From assembly GCA_003510895.1 (NCBI GenBank), contig DOKE01000008.1, forward strand, positions 19,020 to 32,243: a stretch of DNA of 13,224 nt. Reading direction: 5' to 3'. The notes under the pieces are model-generated. The model was given only the letters and a program-made list of their open reading frames with translations, was not told where the DNA came from and did not search any database. The position numbers were made by a program, and so were the translations under genes. The DNA comes from Candidatus Moraniibacteriota bacterium (lineage in GTDB: Bacteria > Patescibacteriota > Minisyncoccia > Moranbacterales > GWC2-37-73). Below, in pieces: positions 1 to 5,479 of the stretch; within the stretch, counting starts at the first letter, position 1; each line of letters starts with the position of its first letter.

Positions 1-1
1 T

Positions 2-403
2 TATTATAGAAATAAAAAAGCTGAATGGGTTTTGTGGGATGCGTTGGATGAAGCGCAAGAGAAGCAGGACTTTTTCAAGAAGAAACTTGATTTATGGAGG
101 GATAAAAAAACTTTTCGGAGTATTTTATTCCCAGTCGTATCTTATGTACCGATGCAGTTATTTTTTTTGTTGCTTCGTCTTCTGAAGGTGAAGTTCTGGG
201 GCGATATGATAGCTTTCTTCTTTCTTTCAATCTTCCAGGATGCTTTCATCACAATGACTTACCTTCGACACGGATGCAATAATGGTTTGCGGATTAGAGA
301 TTATATGTTCTTTATTCTTAGTCTCGCGGTCAGTATTGGATATTGGGTTGTGAGGAATGGATTGATAACCGAACTGGTTATTCGTCCAGTGCTGAATTTT
401 TAA
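2..403 (+). CDS. C-terminal part of an unrecognised membrane protein (5' end outside the window)
   Basis: The frame is open from base 2. A TTG at 32 could serve as a start, but in-frame codons upstream (YYRNKKAEWV) read as protein, so the gene most likely begins before the window. The visible part has a charged stretch rich in Lys, Glu and Asp, then about three hydrophobic segments: around SILFPVVSYVPMQLFFLLL, around DMIAFFFLSIFQDAF, and around YMFFILSLAVSIGYWVV. It ends in a short tail. This layout would suit the membrane-anchoring end of an envelope enzyme such as a membrane glycosyltransferase, but no catalytic motif is visible and I do not recognise the family. The stop codon lies at the foot of a strong terminator, so this is the last gene of its transcript. 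Confidence 0.6.
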   Translation, partial: YYRNKKAEWVLWDALDEAQEKQDFFKKKLDLWRDKKTFRSILFPVVSYVPMQLFFLLLRLLKVKFWGDMIAFFFLSIFQDAFITMTYLRHGCNNGLRIRDYMFFILSLAVSIGYWVVRNGLITELVIRPVLNF

Positions 404-447
404 AAGGGCAGATTATTGATTATAATCTAGCCCTTTTATTTTTTTTG
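402..447 (+). terminator. Rho-independent terminator after the membrane protein gene
   Basis: AAAAGGGC-AGATTAT pairs with ATAATCT-(A)-GCCCTTTT. This is a 15-bp stem with one bulged A and a five-base loop, followed at once by a run of mostly T. It overlaps the stop codon at 401-403 and separates this gene from the next operon. Confidence 0.85.
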
Positions 448-453
448 TATTGA

Positions 454-462
454 TGTTATTAT
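454..462 (+). promoter_or_regulatory. Possible extended -10 promoter for the 513-3030 operon
   Basis: TGTTATTAT fits the extended -10 form TGnTAtaaT, with the hexamer TATTAT at 457-462. The -35 position falls in the T-run of the preceding terminator and gives no good match. It is the only promoter-like site in the short gap before the gene starting at 513. Support is motif-only. Confidence 0.3.
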
Positions 463-512
463 TTAAATAAAGATTGCTTTTAGATTTAAATGGTTTCAGA
501 GGGAAGAAAATT

Positions 513-1313
513 ATGGAAGAACAGAAAAATACCGTTAACACAGAATGTGGTGTTGATGAGAAAAATTTTGATGTCAATGATATATACACCCCCCTATCAG
601 TTGCGAAAGAAGAGATTTGGAGGAGGTGGAATGACAAGGAATTGAGGAAAAAAGTGGAAGATTTTTTGGGAGGAGAGTTTCCTAAAATTTTTAAGGAAAA
701 ACCGAAAGCTGCATTGTTTAGATTTATAGCGACTCCAAATTTTGAGTTCAGACATTTTTTTGATTTTGCTAAAATTTCTAGTCTTGATCCAATCTATATT
801 GAGTTTTTGGAAGATAAATTTTGCACAAGAAATCAGGATAAGGTATGTCTTGGAAAAATTACAATTTCAGATGGGAAAAATAAAAAGAAAATAAAAATTA
901 TAGATCTTCAGAATAATGACAATAAAAATTTTTCAAACATTAAAACATTTAATGGTGGAAGTTTGGTTGGATTCCATCATGATATTTTCGCTAAATTCTA
1001 TGAAGATGTAGAAAAATTTGACATTTCTTCATTCAAGACAAATGGAGAGAATGCACGGGATGTATATGTTAAGTTTTTTTCACTTTTTTTATGCAACGGA
1101 ATTCTTTTTGAAAATTATATTAAAAAAGACAATAACTATGAAAAAAAGTTCATAGAGGATGTTGTTTCTCCGGCATTTCATTATGTATTAGAGAAATTTA
1201 AGATTAAGCCTTTGATTGTTCCTTTATTGCCTATTGAAGATGAGGATCAAGAGGATTGGATGTGGTATCCGTCTCAGGTGGATGATTATATAAATGAAAA
1301 TTGTTCTAAATAA
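513..1313 (+). CDS. Conserved hypothetical protein upstream of the histidine kinase
   Basis: This is a 266-residue soluble protein. I chose ATG 513 over the in-frame TTG at 474 because it has a purine-rich AGAGGGAAG element about 6 to 9 bases upstream and the extra N-terminal residues look untranslated. The N-terminal 25 residues are polar. They are followed by a helical segment with YTPLSVAKEEIWRRWND and FLGGEFP, an internal PNFEFRHFFDF segment, and an acidic C-terminus with PLIVPLLPIEDEDQ. There is no signal peptide, membrane helix or recognisable catalytic motif. It resembles, from memory, proteins of unknown function in Parcubacteria genomes; I cannot name a family. The stop is 22 bases before the histidine kinase start, so the two are probably co-transcribed and this protein may be connected with kinase signalling. 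That link is inference from position only. Confidence 0.75.
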   Translation: MEEQKNTVNTECGVDEKNFDVNDIYTPLSVAKEEIWRRWNDKELRKKVEDFLGGEFPKIFKEKPKAALFRFIATPNFEFRHFFDFAKISSLDPIYIEFLEDKFCTRNQDKVCLGKITISDGKNKKKIKIIDLQNNDNKNFSNIKTFNGGSLVGFHHDIFAKFYEDVEKFDISSFKTNGENARDVYVKFFSLFLCNGILFENYIKKDNNYEKKFIEDVVSPAFHYVLEKFKIKPLIVPLLPIEDEDQEDWMWYPSQVDDYINENCSK

Positions 1314-1335
1314 ATTTAAAATAAAAAAATAAAAA

Positions 1336-3030
1336 ATGAGTAACAATTTAATTACAAACTCAATAGACATATGCCTTCCTCTCGTTATGGATTCTTTTAG
1401 TGGAAATTTAGGGCTTCTTTATTACTCACATATTCCAGTGATAGCGATATCTTTATTTTTTGGTTTTTTTATTTTAATTAGAGGTAAGGGAGAATTGTTG
1501 TCGAAAGTGTTTTTTTTAATGGCATTATTACTCTCCCTATGGTCAATTCTAGATTTATTTACTTGGTTGAGTTGGGATACTAGAGTTCAGATGTTTGCTT
1601 GGTCAATAACGACATTGGTTGAGCCTTTACTTTTTGTAGTCAGCTTGTATTTCATTTATGTTTTCATTAAGAAGAAGGATGCAGCTCTTAAATATAAATT
1701 TTTAGTACTTACTATATTGCTTCCCTTGATTGTTTTTATGGCGACAAGGTTTAATTTATATGCGTTTAATTCTAGTGAATGTTATTCCTTGGAAAGTAAT
1801 TATGGTTTAAACTATAAATATTTTGTAGAAATAATATCATTATTTGCTATTGCTCTTTTTTCAATAGTGAGTTTTAAAAAAGCCGACAAGTATTTTAGAG
1901 AGCAGATTCTAATTTTATTAATAGGAATTGCATTATTTTTATTTTCTTTTTTTTCCGTAGTGTTTTTGGGAGGGTATTTAGCAGAAGTTGGATGGGGTAT
2001 GTCTGGTTATAAATTCGAATTGTATGGCTTATTTGGTGCAGTTACTTTTATGGGATTTCTTGCCTATCTTATAGTGAAACATAAGGCATTTAATATAAAA
2101 CTTTTGGGAACGCAGGCTTTAGTGGTGGCTATGAATATTATTATCGCCGCGCAGTATTTCTTTGTCGAAAGTAATATGAACATTATTTTGATAGGCGTAA
2201 CTTTGATTTTGGCTCTTGGGTTTGGATATGTTTTGGTTAAATCTGTTAAACAAGAAGTTGAACGCAAGGAACAGCTTCAGGTTATGGCGGATAAATTGTC
2301 GGCGGCTAATGATCAGCTTCGCAAATTGGACAACGCCAAGACCGAGTTTATTTCCATCGCTTCTCATCAACTTCGCACCCCATTGACTTCTATCAAAGGA
2401 TTTGTTTCTTTGATTATCGAAGGCTCTTATGGGGAAATTAATGACAAGGCTAAGGACGCTTTGGAAAAAGTTTATGCTTCCAGTGAAAGATTGGTGCATT
2501 TAGTGGAAGACCTTTTGAATGTTTCTCGAATTGAATCCGGAAGAATGCAATTTACTTTTGAAAAATCCGACATCGGCGAACTGATGAAAGAATTATATGA
2601 GAACTTTATTTTGGTTGCCAAGTCGAAAGATTTGTATTTGGATTTTAAATTGCCGGATGAAAAATTGCCGATGGTGTCGATGGATCCTGCCAAGATGCGG
2701 GAGGTGATTTCTAATTTTACGGACAATGCTTTGAAATATACAGAAAAAGGCGGAGTGGTGATGAAGGGAGAAAAAACGGAAAATAATACGATTAAGATTA
2801 CGATTTCTGACACGGGAATCGGAGTGCCGGCTGATGAAATGCCATATCTTTTCAAAAAATTCTCTCGCGGAAAAGACACCGGCAGATTGCACGCCACCGG
2901 AACCGGTCTGGGTCTTTATGTCGCCAAAAATATTATTGAAGCCCATCACGGAAAAGTCTGGATAGAATCCGACGGCGCCGGCAAAGGCTCCAGATTCATC
3001 ATAGAACTTCCAATCGAACAAGCGGCGTAG
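1336..3030 (+). CDS. Membrane sensor histidine kinase, orphan
   Basis: This 564-residue protein senses an unknown signal and should autophosphorylate a histidine, then pass the phosphate to a response regulator encoded elsewhere. About nine hydrophobic helices fill residues 28-301, resembling the multi-helix N-terminal regions of CPR kinases. A short coiled linker (302-335) leads to the H-box SHQLRTPL with phospho-acceptor H344. The ATP-binding domain has the N-box NFTDNALKYT (N460, N464), G1 DTGIGVP (D492) and G2 GTGLGL (522-527). The final residues GSRFIIELPIEQAA are encoded by DNA that recurs twice downstream. There is no Shine-Dalgarno site; the start follows an A-rich leader. Base composition changes along the gene: about 24% GC in a 90-base sample of the membrane part (1441-1530) and about 53% in the last 90 bases. 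This may reflect a mosaic origin. No regulator gene is in the window. Confidence 0.95.
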   Translation: MSNNLITNSIDICLPLVMDSFSGNLGLLYYSHIPVIAISLFFGFFILIRGKGELLSKVFFLMALLLSLWSILDLFTWLSWDTRVQMFAWSITTLVEPLLFVVSLYFIYVFIKKKDAALKYKFLVLTILLPLIVFMATRFNLYAFNSSECYSLESNYGLNYKYFVEIISLFAIALFSIVSFKKADKYFREQILILLIGIALFLFSFFSVVFLGGYLAEVGWGMSGYKFELYGLFGAVTFMGFLAYLIVKHKAFNIKLLGTQALVVAMNIIIAAQYFFVESNMNIILIGVTLILALGFGYVLVKSVKQEVERKEQLQVMADKLSAANDQLRKLDNAKTEFISIASHQLRTPLTSIKGFVSLIIEGSYGEINDKAKDALEKVYASSERLVHLVEDLLNVSRIESGRMQFTFEKSDIGELMKELYENFILVAKSKDLYLDFKLPDEKLPMVSMDPAKMREVISNFTDNALKYTEKGGVVMKGEKTENNTIKITISDTGIGVPADEMPYLFKKFSRGKDTGRLHATGTGLGLYVAKNIIEAHHGKVWIESDGAGKGSRFIIELPIEQAA

Positions 3031-3048
3031 AAAAATTAAATATCTTTT
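2984..3048 (+). repeat. Kinase-tail repeat, copy 1 (true 3' end of the histidine kinase)
   Basis: The last 47 coding bases including TAG (2984-3030) match 4070-4116 at 42 of 47 positions and 5007-5053 at 42 of 47, all without gaps. Similarity to copy 2 continues 18 bases past the stop (16 of 18, the A/T-rich AATTAAATAT segment). This is the only copy still joined to a full kinase gene. Confidence 0.9.
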
Positions 3049-3064
3049 AAAGTCTAATAGGCGC

Positions 3065-3093
3065 TTGATTTTCTTGCTATTTTGTGCTAGAAT
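3065..3093 (+). promoter_or_regulatory. Promoter of toxin-antitoxin module A, leaderless
   Basis: TTGATT (3065-3070), a 17-base spacer, then TAGAAT (3088-3093) with an extended TG at 3085-3086. Counting from the -10 hexamer puts +1 on base 3100, the A of the first ATG, so the transcript is predicted to lack a 5' leader. It closely matches the promoter at 4139-4167 in spacing and in the TGTGCTA core. Confidence 0.75.
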
Positions 3094-3099
3094 ATAAGT

Positions 3100-3411
3100 A
3101 TGAAAATACTTAAATTAAAGATGAATAAGTTGTTTTGGTTTTTGAATAAAAATGAGCCTGTTTTGGATTTTTCCAAAGATCGACATTTGATTATTCATCA
3201 AACATTGGCATTGGGAACAATGAAAGATGTGCAAAATCTTTTTCGAAAATATGGTCGCGATGTGATTAATCAAGAATTTCAAAAGCCCGTAAAGGGCATT
3301 TATACTCCGGCTGTTTTTTATTTTTTTGAACATATTCTTGGCGTTAAAATAAAAAATAGCGAACAATATATTAAAAACATATATGGAAAAACTCCATCTC
3401 GACATTCTTGA
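3100..3411 (+). CDS. Small helical partner of the AbiEii-type toxin (DUF6922-like), putative antitoxin
   Basis: This 103-residue protein has the pattern LFWFLN-x(7)-FSKDRHLIIHQTLALG followed by LFRKYGRDVI and a Tyr-Thr-Pro-rich end. From memory this resembles DUF6922-type proteins found directly upstream of AbiEii-like nucleotidyltransferases. Its last 29 bases overlap the next gene, the tight coupling typical of toxin-antitoxin pairs, so it is probably the antitoxin. I see no clear DNA-binding helix-turn-helix. The start at 3100 is favoured because the upstream promoter places +1 on that base. ATG 3121 (MNKLFWF) is an alternative start that keeps the whole conserved region. Order and overlap are seen; the antitoxin role is inferred from the partner. 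Confidence 0.7.
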   Translation: MKILKLKMNKLFWFLNKNEPVLDFSKDRHLIIHQTLALGTMKDVQNLFRKYGRDVINQEFQKPVKGIYTPAVFYFFEHILGVKIKNSEQYIKNIYGKTPSRHS

Positions 3412-4030
3412 TCAAGAAAGAAAAAATATTTTTCAAAAACTTTCGAGTTTTAATTCTATCGGATATTTGTCAGGCGGAACAGCTTTAGCGCTTCAATTAG
3501 GACATCGAGTGTCGTATGATTTTGACATTTTCTGTTCAAAAGAAATCCCAGCATCTTTTCCTGAAAAAGTTCGAAAAGAAATATTTATAAAAGAGGTGCT
3601 TGTAAACAGCGGGGATGAATTCACGTTTCTTACGGAGCATAATATTAAGATATCTTTTATTTTTTATCCTTTTGATTTGAAAAAATATGTGTTTGAATTT
3701 TCAGGAGCTCCTTTGAAAATTATTTCTCCGTTTGGTATCGCATTGACAAAAGCGTATGCGATGAACAGAAGAAATGCTTGGCGGGATTATGTGGATGTGT
3801 ATGTTGTTTTAAAAAAAGGAATTATGAAACTCGATGATATTATTCGAGAAGCCTATGTGGTATATGGAGAGCTGTTTAATGAAAAGCTTTTTCTGACACA
3901 ACTTTTATACACAAAAGATATTTCAGAGGCGGAAATTAACGGAACGCAAATGATTGAACCGGCAAGAATTGATGAAGTAGTGGGTTTTTTCAAAGAAGAA
4001 GTCGATGCTTATTTACGCATAAAATTATAA
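3383..4030 (+). CDS. AbiEii/AbiGii-like nucleotidyltransferase, putative toxin
   Basis: This 215-residue protein belongs to the nucleotidyltransferase superfamily. The diagnostic segment is GGTALALQLGHRVSYDFDIF: G31-G32 bind the nucleotide phosphates, H41-R42 are family-typical, and the D46-x-D48 pair binds metal. AbiEii-type enzymes act as bacteriostatic toxins, in studied relatives by adding nucleotides to tRNA or another target, and many protect against phage. The length is shorter than AbiEii of about 300 residues and closer to the compact AbiEii-like proteins common in CPR and archaea. It begins inside the end of the upstream gene with no Shine-Dalgarno site, implying coupled translation. 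Forty bases after its stop comes the second kinase-tail repeat. Family assignment is firm; target and toxicity are inferred. Confidence 0.88.
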   Translation: MEKLHLDILDQERKNIFQKLSSFNSIGYLSGGTALALQLGHRVSYDFDIFCSKEIPASFPEKVRKEIFIKEVLVNSGDEFTFLTEHNIKISFIFYPFDLKKYVFEFSGAPLKIISPFGIALTKAYAMNRRNAWRDYVDVYVVLKKGIMKLDDIIREAYVVYGELFNEKLFLTQLLYTKDISEAEINGTQMIEPARIDEVVGFFKEEVDAYLRIKL

Positions 4031-4069
4031 TCTTTTGTCTGTAATTTATTTGGAACAAATAATATAAAT

Positions 4070-4134
4070 AAGGCTCCAGATTCATAATAGAAATTCCGAT
4101 TGAACAGGCGGCGTAGAAGAATTAAATATTTTTT
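4070..4134 (+). repeat. Kinase-tail repeat, copy 2 (between the two toxin-antitoxin modules)
   Basis: Bases 4072-4116 still read GSRFIIEIPIEQAA-stop in frame, the end of a histidine kinase, but the codon before (4069-4071) is TAA and the DNA upstream is unrelated. No kinase body is present. It matches copy 1 at 42 of 47 positions, with four of the five changes synonymous, and keeps the A/T-rich segment after the stop (16 of 18). Confidence 0.9.
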
Positions 4135-4138
4135 TGAG

Positions 4139-4167
4139 TTGTTTTTTTGTTGTATTTGTGCTATGAT
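4139..4167 (+). promoter_or_regulatory. Promoter of toxin-antitoxin module B, leaderless
   Basis: TTGTTT (4139-4144), a 17-base spacer, then TATGAT (4162-4167) with an extended TG at 4159-4160. The predicted +1 is base 4174, the A of the start codon. Spacing, the TGTGCTA core and the following ATGAAAAT are shared with the promoter at 3065-3093. Confidence 0.75.
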
Positions 4168-4173
4168 TAGGGC

Positions 4174-4584
4174 ATGAAAATGGATTTTGAAAAAATCAAA
4201 AAGATTGCCGAAAAGCATAACTTGAAATTGTTGTTGCTTTTTGGTTCGCAGGCAAGAGGAATTACGCACAAATTCAGCGATTATGATTTTGGGTATGTAA
4301 GCGAAGGCGAGATGGGCTATATTAAAGTCGGGGAACTGAGTGAAGATTTGGAAAAGTTGGTTGGAAGCAAATTCGTTGAAGTGATCAATCTGAAAAAATC
4401 AGGGCCATTTTTACTCAAGGAGATTGTTAAGAACAATAAGATTCTTTTTGCTGAAAAATATGCCTATGAGAATTTTTTTTCTTATGCCGTAGCGGAATAT
4501 TTGGGAGCCGGAAGACTTTTTAGGCTGCAAAAAACTCTTTATAGAAATACGATTAATAAATATAAACAAAAAATCCAATGTTAA
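4174..4584 (+). CDS. mntA: MntA-type nucleotidyltransferase antitoxin
   Basis: This 136-residue protein is a minimal nucleotidyltransferase with the exact GSx10DxD signature: G24-S25, ten residues, then D36-Y37-D38. In characterised HepT-MntA pairs, MntA blocks the toxin by adding AMP to a tyrosine of HepT. The next gene overlaps the end of this one by 7 bases (ATGTTAA) and encodes a HepT with the required tyrosine, so the pair is complete. The start at 4174 sits on the predicted transcription start; ATG 4180 is an alternative. The product is chemically related to the AbiEii-like protein of module A, but here the nucleotidyltransferase is the antitoxin rather than the toxin. The symbol is used by family similarity. 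Confidence 0.88.
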   Translation: MKMDFEKIKKIAEKHNLKLLLLFGSQARGITHKFSDYDFGYVSEGEMGYIKVGELSEDLEKLVGSKFVEVINLKKSGPFLLKEIVKNNKILFAEKYAYENFFSYAVAEYLGAGRLFRLQKTLYRNTINKYKQKIQC

Positions 4585-5000
4585 ACAAGGAACTTGTTCA
4601 GAGAAAAATAAACAATATTGAAAATTATATAAAAGAAATAGAGCCTCTTTTGATTTTGGATGTTTCTGAAATTGCCGGTGATGTTTTGAAACTTCGGACG
4701 ATTGAAAGAAATTTTCAATTGATAGTTGATACAATGCTGGATATAAATACGCATATTATTTCGGCGAAAAACTTAAAAGCTCCGGAAACTATGCAAGAAA
4801 CTTTTTTAATCCTAGGAGAAGCAAAAGTGCTCCCCCTTGATTTTGTTAAAAAAATCGCGCCAGTTGTTGGATTGAGAAATATAGTGGTTCATGAATATGA
4901 GAAAGTAGACAATGAAAAAATGATGAGTGATGTGAAAGACGGTGCTTCCCAGTTTGGAGAATATATTGTGCATATTGATAACTTTTTGGAGAAAGAGTAG
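4578..5000 (+). CDS. hepT: HepT-type HEPN ribonuclease toxin
   Basis: This all-helical 140-residue HEPN protein carries the catalytic Rx4HxY motif as RNIVVHEY: R100, H105 and Y107. R and H form the metal-independent RNase site of a HEPN dimer. Y107 matches the tyrosine that MntA adenylylates to silence the toxin. The length is typical of HepT. Translation is coupled to the antitoxin gene by a 7-base overlap. The stop codon at 4998-5000 is only four bases before the third kinase-tail repeat, so the module fits tightly between two tails. Such pairs act against phage or as stress modules. Activity is inferred from the intact motif; the RNA target is not visible from sequence. Confidence 0.88.
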   Translation: MLNKELVQRKINNIENYIKEIEPLLILDVSEIAGDVLKLRTIERNFQLIVDTMLDINTHIISAKNLKAPETMQETFLILGEAKVLPLDFVKKIAPVVGLRNIVVHEYEKVDNEKMMSDVKDGASQFGEYIVHIDNFLEKE

Positions 5001-5003
5001 GCA

Positions 5004-5053
5004 GCAAAGGCTCCAGATTCATCATAGAAATTCCAATAGAACAACCGGCATAA
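5004..5053 (+). repeat. Kinase-tail repeat, copy 3
   Basis: In frame from 5006 it reads KGSRFIIEIPIEQPA-stop, without a kinase body before it. It matches copy 1 at 42 of 47 positions and copy 2 at 40 of 47. Homology begins at about 5004, only four bases after the hepT stop. The stop codon is TAA here instead of TAG, and the DNA after it departs from copies 1 and 2. This may therefore be the original kinase end in its original surroundings. Confidence 0.9.
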
Positions 5054-5069
5054 AAAGCCGGATATTTTT
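5045..5069 (+). terminator. Short terminator-like hairpin built into the copy 3 stop codon
   Basis: CCGGC (5045-5049) pairs with GCCGG (5057-5061) around the loop ATAAAAA, which contains the TAA stop. ATATTTTT follows. The stem is only 5 bp but all G-C, so it could end transcription from the modules before the next operon. The base changes that distinguish this tail (GCG to CCG, GCG to GCA) supply the left arm of the stem. Copies 1 and 2 cannot form it. Confidence 0.55.
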
Positions 5070-5101
5070 AAATGATTTAATTTCGCTATTAGAAAAAATT
5101 T

Positions 5102-5130
5102 TTGTAGAAAAGAGATTATTTTGATATACT
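5102..5130 (+). promoter_or_regulatory. Promoter of the DUF5663-DHH-phosphoesterase operon
   Basis: TTGTAG (5102-5107), a 17-base spacer, then TATACT (5125-5130) with an extended TG at 5122-5123. The predicted +1 is near 5137, giving a leader of about 36 bases with no Shine-Dalgarno site before ATG 5173. Confidence 0.7.
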
Positions 5131-5172
5131 GAAAACATTGATAAATCTTGTAAATTTAATGAATTTAATTTT

Positions 5173-5475
5173 ATGAAACAAATACAAACAATAAACGCAT
5201 TTGTCGAGAAGTTGGTTGAGGAAAAAAAATTTGAAAATGTTGATGCTGATGTTCTGAATCAAATAAAAATGGATTTGACAGAAAGAGTGGAAGATCGAAT
5301 CAATGCGACGATTTTGGAAAATATGCCGAAGGATAAACTAGAGGAATTCAGCGCGCTTTTGGATGGCGCGAACTCGGAACAGATTGATATTTTTTGTCGG
5401 CAAAATATTTTCAATTTGGATGAAGTGTTGGCTGGGGCGTTGGTGGAGTTTAGAGACACATATTTAAATTCATAA
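5173..5475 (+). CDS. Small acidic helical protein, DUF5663-like
   Basis: This 100-residue protein is predicted fully helical, with many Glu and Asp residues. Features are VLNQIKMDLTERVEDRINATI, ENMPKDKLEEF and a C-terminal LVEFRDTYL. From memory this pattern matches DUF5663, a small family frequent in Patescibacteria with no known function. There is no membrane helix, signal or catalytic motif. Only four bases separate its stop from the 1388-residue gene downstream, so the two are translated from one message. It could be a small partner or chaperone-like subunit of the large protein, but that is inference from adjacency alone. Confidence 0.8.
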   Translation: MKQIQTINAFVEKLVEEKKFENVDADVLNQIKMDLTERVEDRINATILENMPKDKLEEFSALLDGANSEQIDIFCRQNIFNLDEVLAGALVEFRDTYLNS

Positions 5476-5479
5476 AAAA

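Noticed and set aside
474..512. TTG start at 474 for the hypothetical protein
   Set aside because: ATG 513 has a purine-rich element upstream, and the extra N-terminal residues correspond to A/T-rich leader.
2593..3021. Long minus-strand frames opposite the histidine kinase (2119-2499, 2472-2897, 2593-3021)
   Set aside because: They are shadows of a gene with clear kinase motifs, without promoters, ribosome sites or recognisable products.
4031..4070. Remnant of an integrase or a further gene between module A and the second tail
   Set aside because: Only 39 A/T-rich bases are present, with no coding pattern or inverted repeat.
2984..5053. CRISPR-like array from the three tail repeats
   Set aside because: The spacing is about 1 kb with intact genes between copies, the repeats are coding-derived and imperfect, and no cas genes are visible.
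4942..5124. Plus-strand frame of 60 residues across the third tail
   Set aside because: It reads hepT and the kinase tail in wrong frames. The tail's own frame gives the kinase ending, and the product has no protein-like character.
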